A stretch of DNA of 64,000 nt from Chitinophaga varians (lineage in GTDB: Bacteria > Bacteroidota > Bacteroidia > Chitinophagales > Chitinophagaceae). Both the position numbers and the translations under genes were made by a program. Below are positions 53,399 through 61,541 of this stretch, one piece after another; within the stretch, counting starts at the first letter, position 1, and each line of letters opens with the position of its first letter. The DNA lies in contig NZ_JABAIA010000001.1 in NCBI RefSeq assembly GCF_012641275.1, positions 3,038,001 to 3,102,000 on the forward strand, given 5' to 3'. The notes under the pieces are model-generated. The model was given only the letters and a program-made list of their open reading frames with translations, had not been told where the DNA came from and searched no databases.

Positions 53399-53445
53399 AG
53401 GCTACGAAATTACCGCTTTTTTGTTACCAATACCGGTGATTTTTG

Positions 53446-54108
53446 TCAGCGGCGGTAATACTGTACGGCGCCATAAACCAGTCCGGCCTGCGCCAGTCCA
53501 TAGGTAAGCATGACCAGTTGTCCGCCTGCCGGCAGGGGATGGTAAAACCGGTTCAGGGCAATGAGCGAATCAGACAGAACAAACAGCACTGCGCCAGCTA
53601 GACAATACCAGGCCATCCGCTGATAGCGGAAATGGAAGGCATGTATCACGCTTTGCAGCATGATGGAGATTACCAGTGAATAAATGATCACCGGGATGAG
53701 CATATTACCGAGGTAGGGGATGAGGAAAAGGATATAACCGATGACTGCCGCGGCATTCAGAAATACCCAGTGATATTTGCAAAAGGGTACGGGTGGGTTG
53801 GAATATCGGATCGTCAGGAAAAAAATGATGTAAAAAATATGGCCGACAAGGAAACAGCCAAGTCCGGACAAGAACAGGTGGTCAAACATCAGCAGTACAT
53901 CTCCCAGTAAGCACGACAGCATGGCGCCATACATCCAGGCCTTTTGTTTGGCCGGCATAGCTTCACCGGCTGTCAAAAAGTAAACGGCCAACAAGGGAAC
54001 CAGCAGGGGTTTGGTAGCAAACCGAAGACTGTCCATGTTCAGGCTGATCAATACGAGATCGGCAAACAAAGTCAGGAAATACAGTGCTAACCATCCGGAT
54101 TTGTTCAT
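53446..54108 (-). CDS. YhhN-family membrane protein (TMEM86/lysoplasmalogenase-like)
   Basis: A 220-residue protein with seven or eight membrane segments. The family shows GDVLLMFDHLFLSGLGCFLV, HIFYIIFF and an SDSLIALNRF motif near the C-terminus, as in YhhN and TMEM86 lysoplasmalogenases. It may cut the vinyl ether of lysoplasmalogens or a related lipid. The role in this phylum is unknown. Confidence 0.88.
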   Translation of the reverse strand: MNKSGWLALYFLTLFADLVLISLNMDSLRFATKPLLVPLLAVYFLTAGEAMPAKQKAWMYGAMLSCLLGDVLLMFDHLFLSGLGCFLVGHIFYIIFFLTIRYSNPPVPFCKYHWVFLNAAAVIGYILFLIPYLGNMLIPVIIYSLVISIMLQSVIHAFHFRYQRMAWYCLAGAVLFVLSDSLIALNRFYHPLPAGGQLVMLTYGLAQAGLVYGAVQYYRR

Positions 54109-54156
54109 GAGTTGTGCAGGTTGTTATTACAAGATAACAAACTTTTTGCACAAACA

Positions 54157-55497
54157 TCAGGTATTCAGCAGAATAAGAAACGTAGACCCGTTTCCGTTAT
54201 TTCCGGGACTTAACACCTTCAACTGGCCGCCATGCATTTGAATGATCTGTTGAGACAAACTGAGGCCGATGCCTGAACCGGTTTTTTTGGTTGTGAAGAA
54301 AGGAATAAAAATTTTGTTCATCGCTTCGGTGTCAATACCGGGGCCGTTGTCGGTGATTTCAATGCATACCTGTTGTACGTTGTTGAGGTACACTTTCATG
54401 TGGATACTGGCATTGTCTGTCTGTTCCAGAGCGTCCATAGCATTTTTTACCAGGTTGATCAATACCATCTGCAACTGGGATATATCGGCATGTATCTCCA
54501 CGTTTTCCGCGTCTACTTCGAGTTGAAAATGAATGTCGGCCTGTTTCATGTCGGCCTGGAAAAGGCTGCTCACGGTAGATACGAGCGATTTGATGTTGAC
54601 CTGCGTGAATTGTGGCTGCGGAAGGGTGGTGTAGTCGCGGTAGGCATTTACAAAGTTCATGATGCCTTTACTGCGGCTTTCCACTGTCAGCAGGGCCTCC
54701 CGGAGGTCATCAATACCTTCTCCGTTACCGGCGGTAGGAGCAATATCGAGATCCACGATTTCTTTCATCGTGCCAATGAGCGACACAATGGGAGTGACGG
54801 AGTTCATGATCTCATGTCGCAGTATTTTGGTCAGGTTCTGCCAGGCTTCCAGCTCTTTTTTCTGTAGTTCCGAGTGGATGTTCTGAATAGATATCAGTTT
54901 GATGAGACGTCCCTGTAAGCGCACGGTAGCGGCCTGGATGGACAGTTGTTGTTCCTGGCGGGTGGCGTACAGGATTTTGTTACCGGAAGACAGCTCTGTC
55001 AACAGTTCAGCGAGACCGGGATGTACCGGTTTCAGTTCCGAAATATTGCGCAGTCGATAGATGCCCAGCAGGCGGAAGGCTGCTGGGTTGATCAGTTCTA
55101 TCCGTCCTTCGGCATCAAAAGAAAACACGCCGATACTGATATGCTGGATAATGGTATCGATGTATTTGAGATTGGCTTCTTTTTCAGCGCGGGTCTGGCG
55201 GAAGGCTTCCAGTACTTCGTTGAACTGATGATTGAGCATCCGGAAGCTTTTACCGAGTTGGTTATCAGCGCTGAAGCGGATAGAGAAATCTTCATACCGG
55301 ATAGACTCAAGGAACAGGGTGAGTTTTCGATTGATCCTGTTGAGGTAATAGTAGATGCCGTAAATCTGCAGCAGTATCAAAGGGATGGTAAGGACTGCCA
55401 GCGGTGTCATGCCGCGCATATACAGCCATACCGCAGCGGCCAGTGAGATGGTGAGCAGCAGTATGCGAAGGATGATATTGACGCTGAAACGGTTCAT
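54157..55497 (-). CDS. Sensor histidine kinase of an NtrC-type two-component system
   Basis: A 446-residue kinase with two adjacent N-terminal membrane segments (about 7-25 and 32-50), a HAMP-like and PAS region (IDTIIQHISIGVFSFDAEGR), the phospho-acceptor motif ILRHEIMNSVTPI and an HATPase domain (NLVKNAMDALEQ; DNGPGI; TTKKTGSGIGLSLS). It ends near the yhhN start. The response regulator gene lies 39 bp upstream on the same strand, so they form one operon. Confidence 0.95.
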   Translation of the reverse strand: MNRFSVNIILRILLLTISLAAAVWLYMRGMTPLAVLTIPLILLQIYGIYYYLNRINRKLTLFLESIRYEDFSIRFSADNQLGKSFRMLNHQFNEVLEAFRQTRAEKEANLKYIDTIIQHISIGVFSFDAEGRIELINPAAFRLLGIYRLRNISELKPVHPGLAELLTELSSGNKILYATRQEQQLSIQAATVRLQGRLIKLISIQNIHSELQKKELEAWQNLTKILRHEIMNSVTPIVSLIGTMKEIVDLDIAPTAGNGEGIDDLREALLTVESRSKGIMNFVNAYRDYTTLPQPQFTQVNIKSLVSTVSSLFQADMKQADIHFQLEVDAENVEIHADISQLQMVLINLVKNAMDALEQTDNASIHMKVYLNNVQQVCIEITDNGPGIDTEAMNKIFIPFFTTKKTGSGIGLSLSQQIIQMHGGQLKVLSPGNNGNGSTFLILLNT

Positions 55498-55536
55498 GGT
55501 AGAGTAGTTTGCCGGGGCGGGCCCGGCAAACGGGAG

Positions 55537-56883
55537 CTAAATATTGTATTTCTCAAGCCTTCTGTAAAGCGCCGCCCTGCTGAGGCCCAGTTCTTTAGCG
55601 GCTTCGGTGATATTTCCGTTGCACTTCTTCATGGCCTGGGTGATGATGGTGCGTTCCATTTCTTCCAGGTTGTAGCCGGTGTCCATCTGCGGGTCCTGGG
55701 TGTTGTTGTTTTTCACGAATACGTCTTTGGCCTGTAGTGTTTTGCCCTGTGAGAGGATAACGGCTCTTTCTATGGCGTGTTGCAATTCGCGGATATTACC
55801 GGGCCATTCATATTTTTCCAGTTGCTGAATGAGTGATTCATGCAGGCTGTTGACCTGGCGCTTGTACCTTTCGCGGTACAGTTGCAGGAAATGTTCTGCC
55901 AGCGGCACGATATCTTCCTGGCGTTCGCGCAGGGGAGGCAGGTGTATTTCGATGGTATTGATGCGGTACAGCAGGTCCTGGCGGAAGAGGTGCTGGGCGG
56001 CCTGTTGCTGGATATTGCGATTGGTGGCGCAGATCAGTCTAACGTCGATGGGTATACTCTTATTGGACCCTACTTTTGTCACTGATCTGTTTTGCAGTAC
56101 GGTCAGTAGTTTGGCCTGAAAGGGGATGGATATATTGCCGATTTCATCGAGGAAGATAGTGCCGCCGGAGGCTTCTTCGAAGCGGCCGGCCCTGTCTTCG
56201 CGGGCGTCGGTGAAGGCGCCTTTCACATGTCCGAAAAGTTCGCTTTCGAAGAGTGTTTCGCTGATAGCGCCGAGGTCGACGCTGACGATCGGTTTGCTGC
56301 TGCGGTGTGACTGCTGGTGGATATGCCTGGCCAGCATGTCTTTGCCGGTGCCGTTTTCACCGAGAATGAGCACATTGGCATCGGTGGCGGCCACCCGTGA
56401 AACGGTGTCAAACACGGCCTGCATAGCGGGGCTGTTGCCAACTATCAGGTTGCCGGTATTATGTACTACCGGCGGCTTGTCCAGCTTGGCCGCGCGTTTG
56501 TTATAGGCTGATTGTATGGTGGCCAGTAGTTTTTCATTTTCCCATGGTTTGAGCACAAAGTCCACTGCACCGGATTTAATGGCCCTTACTGCCATTTCCA
56601 CATCGCCGTAGGCGGTAAACAGTACTACTGCAGTATCCGGCTTGATATCGAGGATACGGTCCAGCCATTCAAACCCTTCCTTGCCGCTGCTCAGGTCACG
56701 GGTGAAGTTCATATCCAGCAGGATAACATCGTAGTCGAAGTTGGTGACCAGATAAGGTATCTTTTGCGGATTTTTTTCAAAATCCACCTGTTCAAAGTGC
56801 CGTTTCAGCAGCAGACGGGCTGCGCGCAATACATCAACATCGTCGTCAACGATCAGAATTTTTCCGGGTTGCATGGTGGTCAT
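55537..56883 (-). CDS. Sigma-54-dependent response regulator (NtrC family)
   Basis: A 448-residue activator. The receiver domain (1-125) has VILLDMNF as phosphorylation site; the AAA+ domain carries the Walker A motif GENGTGKD and Walker B GGTIFLDEIG; the Fis-type HTH is GNITEAAKELGLSRAALYRR at the C-terminus. The sigma-54 contact loop reads GAFTDA instead of the consensus GAFTGA, a variant seen in other members of this family. With the histidine kinase, it probably activates the divergent ABC operon starting at 57097. Confidence 0.95.
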   Translation of the reverse strand: MTTMQPGKILIVDDDVDVLRAARLLLKRHFEQVDFEKNPQKIPYLVTNFDYDVILLDMNFTRDLSSGKEGFEWLDRILDIKPDTAVVLFTAYGDVEMAVRAIKSGAVDFVLKPWENEKLLATIQSAYNKRAAKLDKPPVVHNTGNLIVGNSPAMQAVFDTVSRVAATDANVLILGENGTGKDMLARHIHQQSHRSSKPIVSVDLGAISETLFESELFGHVKGAFTDAREDRAGRFEEASGGTIFLDEIGNISIPFQAKLLTVLQNRSVTKVGSNKSIPIDVRLICATNRNIQQQAAQHLFRQDLLYRINTIEIHLPPLRERQEDIVPLAEHFLQLYRERYKRQVNSLHESLIQQLEKYEWPGNIRELQHAIERAVILSQGKTLQAKDVFVKNNNTQDPQMDTGYNLEEMERTIITQAMKKCNGNITEAAKELGLSRAALYRRLEKYNI

Positions 56884-56957
56884 GGGTAAAAGGTGAATGC
56901 AACAATATTACAGAAAGATTTTTTACAAAAGCGCTTTATTTCCCGCTTTCCGAAAAG

Positions 56958-56994
56958 TGTCCGTTTATGAACACCGGTTGTCCGCCACAGGACA
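56958..56994. promoter_or_regulatory. Probable enhancer site for the NtrC-type regulator
   Basis: TGTCC occurs at 56958 and 56979, 21 bp apart. The second is part of the palindrome TGTCC-N6-GGACA (56979-56994). It lies about 70-90 bp upstream of a sigma-54-like promoter. Confidence 0.45.
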
Positions 56995-57048
56995 TTTTTT
57001 AAGTACGGTTATCCGCTATGATGCTTGTTGGTAGGGCGTTTTGTCCTT

Positions 57049-57064
57049 TGGCATATGGATTGGA
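57049..57064 (+). promoter_or_regulatory. Sigma-54-type -24/-12 promoter of the ABC operon
   Basis: TGGCAT-ATGGA-TTGGA matches TGGCAC-N5-TTGCW at most conserved positions (GG and TG with correct spacing). The first gene starts at 57097. The adjacent NtrC-type activator supports the call. Confidence 0.5.
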
Positions 57065-57096
57065 ATTCCATGGGCACAAACTTTTTGGTAATTAAC

Positions 57097-58344
57097 ATGG
57101 ACAGAAAAATAGAAAAGAAGTTCTGGAATAAAAAACGCATCCTGATGATCAGCGGAGGCGGTCTGGTAGCGCTGTTGTTAATATACACACTGATCTTTGC
57201 GGACCACCGGGCCACGCTGAACGTGGAGAAGGACAAAATCACCATCTCCGCTGTCAAGAAAGGGACTTTCGATGTATATATCGCTGTTACCGCTGTGGTG
57301 ATGCCTTTGAAAACCATCCGTCTTGACGCCATCGAGGGCGGTTATGTAAGCCGTAAGTACCTGGAAGGCGGCAGCATGGTAAAAGAAGGGGATTCCATCC
57401 TGAAGCTGGACAACCAACATATGATGATGGAATTTGTGAACCATGAAACAGAGATCTACCGTTTACGGAACGAATTGCAGAATACCCGTCTGAATATCCG
57501 TCAGCAGGATTTCGTGATGCAGCAGACCATTTCGGACATTGATGCCAAGATCGATGCCGCGCAGGACCTTTATGACCGCAATAAGCAGCTGGTAGACGAA
57601 AAGATCGTTGCCCGCCAGGAATTCAACAAAAACAAGATAGAGCTGGAAGGTCTTAAGCGCCAGCGTGAGATCCAGTTGCAATCTCAGGCCTATCAGCGTG
57701 ATAACGCCAGGCAGCAGATTTCACAACTGGAAGGAACATTGTCCCGCACACAGCGTAACCTGGAGCTGATGAAACAAAACCTCAACAGCCTGATCGTACG
57801 GGCCCCGGTGTCTGGCCAGTTATCTTCCATTGATGTGGAGGTTGGCTCCAGCATTACCGCCGGCCAGAATATCGGCCAGATTGACGATCTGAACGGTTTT
57901 AAGTTGCGCGCAGATATTGACGAACACTACGTATCACAGGTATTCGCAGGGTTAAAAGCCACCTTTGAGTTTGACGGCAAATCATACGACATGGTGGTGA
58001 CGAAAGTATATCCCGAAGTTAAAAGCGGTCGTTTTCAGGCAGATATGAATTTTGAAAAACAAACACCTGAAGGCATCCGCCGTGGTCAGTCCACCCCCAT
58101 CCGGCTGGTACTGGGCAAATCACAGGAAGCGCTGTTATTGCCCCTTGGCGGATTCTTTTCCGATACCGGCGGCAACTGGGTATATGTAGTGGACCGCAGC
58201 GGGAAAAAGGCGGTTAAGCGTAATATCTCCCTTGGAAGAAAAAATCCTTTGTATTTTGAAGTACTGGAAGGGCTGCAGCCGGGTGACCAGGTGATCACCT
58301 CTTCCTACGAGAACTTTGGTAACAAAGACGTACTGGCTTTCTAG
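57097..58344 (+). CDS. Periplasmic adaptor protein (HlyD/MacA-like)
   Basis: A 415-residue membrane-fusion protein from the ATG at 57097. One N-terminal membrane helix (about 14-35) is followed by a lipoyl/barrel part (DAIEGGYVSRKYLEGGSMVK), a long coiled-coil hairpin (about 105-220), and the return lipoyl half (VRAPVSGQLSSIDVEVGSSI). It links inner-membrane export pumps to the outer membrane. The ABC ATPase and two FtsX permeases follow, so a MacAB-like exporter is indicated. Confidence 0.92.
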   Translation: MDRKIEKKFWNKKRILMISGGGLVALLLIYTLIFADHRATLNVEKDKITISAVKKGTFDVYIAVTAVVMPLKTIRLDAIEGGYVSRKYLEGGSMVKEGDSILKLDNQHMMMEFVNHETEIYRLRNELQNTRLNIRQQDFVMQQTISDIDAKIDAAQDLYDRNKQLVDEKIVARQEFNKNKIELEGLKRQREIQLQSQAYQRDNARQQISQLEGTLSRTQRNLELMKQNLNSLIVRAPVSGQLSSIDVEVGSSITAGQNIGQIDDLNGFKLRADIDEHYVSQVFAGLKATFEFDGKSYDMVVTKVYPEVKSGRFQADMNFEKQTPEGIRRGQSTPIRLVLGKSQEALLLPLGGFFSDTGGNWVYVVDRSGKKAVKRNISLGRKNPLYFEVLEGLQPGDQVITSSYENFGNKDVLAF

Positions 58345-58407
58345 CGATCATCCATTTTTATATAAACTAATGTAAAAACCATCATTCATTAAAGACAATC
58401 AAACGAT

Positions 58408-59097
58408 ATGATACGTACCGTTAACTTACAAAAGCTGTTCACAACAGAAGAAGTGGAAACAACCGCACTCAATGGGATCAACATGGAAGTGCAGGACGGA
58501 GAGTTTGTGGCCATCATGGGGCCGTCTGGTTGTGGTAAATCAACCTTGTTGAACATACTTGGGTTACTGGACAATCCCAGTGACGGTGAGTATCATTTCT
58601 GGGGAAAAGAAGTGGCGAGAATGAGCGAACGCCAACGTGCACAGCTGCGCAAAGGCTCTATAGGATTCGTGTTCCAAAGCTTCAACCTGATTGATGAACT
58701 GACGGTTTATGAAAATGTAGAGTTGCCATTGCTATACCTCAAAGTGGCGCCGGCAGAAAGAAAACAGAAAGTAGAAGAGGTGCTGGAGCGGATGAATATT
58801 ATGCATCGCCGTAACCACTTCCCGCAACAGCTGTCCGGTGGCCAGCAACAGCGCGTGGCCATCGCCCGCGCCGTAGTGGCCAAACCCAATCTGATCCTCG
58901 CGGATGAGCCCACCGGTAACCTCGATTCCTCCAACGGCGAAGAAGTGATGAAGCTGTTGCAGGAACTCAATAATGCCGGTACTACGCTGATCATGGTGAC
59001 TCACTCACCTTACGATGCCGGGTTCGCGCACCGTATCATCAATTTATTTGACGGACGGGTAGTGACTGAGAATATAAAGGAACAGTTTCACGTGTGA
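58408..59097 (+). CDS. ABC transporter ATPase (MacB/LolD type)
   Basis: A 229-residue ATPase with Walker [11 protein letters not shown]-loop, signature LSGGQQQR, Walker [13 protein letters not shown] and the H-loop in [12 protein letters not shown]. It powers the adjacent FtsX-type permeases. It is separated by 63 bp from the adaptor gene and 34 bp from the first permease. Confidence 0.96.
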   Translation: MIRTVNLQKLFTTEEVETTALNGINMEVQDGEFVAIMGPSGCGKSTLLNILGLLDNPSDGEYHFWGKEVARMSERQRAQLRKGSIGFVFQSFNLIDELTVYENVELPLLYLKVAPAERKQKVEEVLERMNIMHRRNHFPQQLSGGQQQRVAIARAVVAKPNLILADEPTGNLDSSNGEEVMKLLQELNNAGTTLIMVTHSPYDAGFAHRIINLFDGRVVTENIKEQFHV

Positions 59098-59131
59098 TTT
59101 TTTTCTTCCGCCATTCTAAAATTACCGCATT

Positions 59132-61531
59132 ATGTTCCGGAACTATTTCAAGATCGCCATTCGTCATTTACAACGGCATAAATTTCTCACTGCCATCAAC
59201 ATTTGTGGGTTGGCAGTGGGAATGGCCTGTTGTATCATCATCGTGCTGTATGTACGGGACGAGCTGAGCTTTGACCGGTTCCATCACAAAGCAGATAACA
59301 TTTACCGCCTTACCAAGATAGAAACTAATACAGCCAATGGCACCATGGACTACGGGGCGTCAATCCAGTTTCCAGTTGGTCCGGCGCTTAAAAAGGAGAT
59401 CAGCGGCATCAGGGATGCGGTCAGGATATTCACTTCCAACACTACGTTGTTTACCCAGGGAGACAAGAAGATACTGGAAGAACATTCCGGTTATGCCGAT
59501 GCCTCTTTTTTTCAGATGTTTGATTTTCCGCTGCTGGAGGGTGATCCTGCCACCGCGCTGAAAGACCCCTATACGGTAGTGCTTACCGCCAGTGCTGCCA
59601 AAAGATATTTTGGTCAGCAATCGCCTATCGGTAAAACGCTTAAAGTAGACAATAACTATACCTGTACTGTTACCGGCGTAGCACAGGATATGCCGGCCAA
59701 TACAGATCTCCGGATGGATATCATTCAGTCTTTTTCCACCCTTATGAGCCGGCATGAAACGTGGGAAAAGCTATGGTTCATGTTCAGTAGTAACGTAACC
59801 TATGTGCAACTGGCCGACGGCACCGACCCTAAAAAAATGGAGCCGTTGCTGAAAGACTTTGTTAAACTACACATCGGCCATATTATCGAAAAGTACGACG
59901 TTCATTTTTCCCTGGAGCTGCAGCCTCTACAGCACGTTCATTTACGTCCGGAAGGTGACAAGGGGGGAACCGACAATATGATGGCAATCCGTCTTTACGT
60001 CGCTATCGCTGTATTTATTGTATTAATAGCCTGTATCAATTTCATGAACCTGACTACCGCGCGGGGCCATGAAAGGGCAAAGGAAGTGGGATTGCGCAAA
60101 GTGCTGGGAGCAGAAAGGCAACACCTGGCGTTCCAGTTTTTGGCAGAGTCAGTCCTGATCAGCTTTTTGTCGCTTGTAGCAGCGTTGATACTGGTATTGA
60201 TTTTCCTGCCGTTATTCAACGGTATTACCGGAAAATCCCTGCGGTTATTTACTTCCACAGACAGTTTTATTTACGGTGGGTTGCTGGGGCTGGCAGCTAT
60301 AGTAGGCCTGCTGGCAGGCAGTTATCCTGCCTTATACCTGTCGGGATTGATGCCCGTCAGGGTATTAAAGGGGCGGTTTATGGCGGCGGCCACCAGGTCG
60401 TTCGTCCGCCGGGCGCTCGTAGTATCACAATTTGCGATAGCTGTTATATTGATCATTGCCACCACCGTAGTGTATACACAGCTACGTTTCTGGCAACAAA
60501 AAAATCTTGGTTTTGATAAAGAACACCTGGTCAATATATACGTTGATGGTCTTGATACGGTGTCCAGGGCACAACTGCTGAAAGCGGCATTGAAGGAGTT
60601 GCCCGGTGTGCAGCAGGCATCACTGAGCAACTTCCTGGTGGGCACAGGTATCTCGATGGACTGTCCTATAGGCATGGCGGGCGGCTCAGACAAAGAAGCT
60701 TTTGTAGCCAATGTAATCAATGGAGATCATGACCTGCTGAAGACCACCGGCATCAGGCTGATCGCCGGCAGGGACTTTGATCCTGCGATGGCCACAGATT
60801 CTACTGACGCTTTTATTGTCAACCGGGCCGCTGTCAGGAGACTGGGGTTAACAGATCCTATCGGCAAACGTATTGAGTGGCGGCCGGGCCATTTGGTTAA
60901 ACAAGGAAGGATCATCGGCGTCACAGAAGATTTTAACTTCCGTTCCCTTCATTACCAGATTGAGCCCGTGATATACCAGGTAAGGCCGCAGGATGCACAG
61001 GTGCTGACTGTCAGGCTTGCGCGGGGGAACCATCTTGCCCAGCTGGCAAGTATTGAGAAGGTATGGAATAAGCTGGTCCCTGATAACCCTCTCAACTATT
61101 CTTTTGTACAACAGGACCTGCAGTCGCAATACACCAGTGAGCGGGCCATGGGACAGATTTTCGGCATTTTCGCCAGCCTGGCCGTGTTTATTGCCTGTAT
61201 CGGTTTGCTGGGATTGTCTATGCTGATAGCCCGGCAGCGCACCAAAGAAATTGGCATCCGTAAAGTACTGGGGGCTTCGGTGGTACATGTCTCTGCGCTG
61301 CTATCGCGGGATTTCCTGAAACAGGTGCTGGCGGGTATTGTTATTGGCGTGCCGGTAGCCTGGTTCTGTATGGAGCAATGGCTGCATCATTTTGCTTTCA
61401 GGATACACCTGTACTGGTGGATGTTTGCCCTTACCGCTCTTATTGTTATCCTGATCGCCCTGTTTACCGTGAGTATTCAGTTTGTAAAGGCTGCGCTCAT
61501 GAATCCGGTAAAATCATTGAGGACTGAATAA
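59132..61531 (+). CDS. FtsX-like permease (MacB-PCD type), first copy
   Basis: A 799-residue permease with two units. Each has a MacB-type periplasmic domain and FtsX membrane domain: an N-terminal helix (FLTAINICGLAVGMACCIII), a periplasmic part (about 45-270), FtsX segments at about 285-470, and a second FtsX set near 675-790 (QRTKEIGIRKVLGASVVHVS). Such proteins, common in Bacteroidota, act as mechanotransmission ABC exporters. The substrate is unknown. Confidence 0.93.
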   Translation: MFRNYFKIAIRHLQRHKFLTAINICGLAVGMACCIIIVLYVRDELSFDRFHHKADNIYRLTKIETNTANGTMDYGASIQFPVGPALKKEISGIRDAVRIFTSNTTLFTQGDKKILEEHSGYADASFFQMFDFPLLEGDPATALKDPYTVVLTASAAKRYFGQQSPIGKTLKVDNNYTCTVTGVAQDMPANTDLRMDIIQSFSTLMSRHETWEKLWFMFSSNVTYVQLADGTDPKKMEPLLKDFVKLHIGHIIEKYDVHFSLELQPLQHVHLRPEGDKGGTDNMMAIRLYVAIAVFIVLIACINFMNLTTARGHERAKEVGLRKVLGAERQHLAFQFLAESVLISFLSLVAALILVLIFLPLFNGITGKSLRLFTSTDSFIYGGLLGLAAIVGLLAGSYPALYLSGLMPVRVLKGRFMAAATRSFVRRALVVSQFAIAVILIIATTVVYTQLRFWQQKNLGFDKEHLVNIYVDGLDTVSRAQLLKAALKELPGVQQASLSNFLVGTGISMDCPIGMAGGSDKEAFVANVINGDHDLLKTTGIRLIAGRDFDPAMATDSTDAFIVNRAAVRRLGLTDPIGKRIEWRPGHLVKQGRIIGVTEDFNFRSLHYQIEPVIYQVRPQDAQVLTVRLARGNHLAQLASIEKVWNKLVPDNPLNYSFVQQDLQSQYTSERAMGQIFGIFASLAVFIACIGLLGLSMLIARQRTKEIGIRKVLGASVVHVSALLSRDFLKQVLAGIVIGVPVAWFCMEQWLHHFAFRIHLYWWMFALTALIVILIALFTVSIQFVKAALMNPVKSLRTE

Positions 61532-61541
61532 TTTAACGTAT

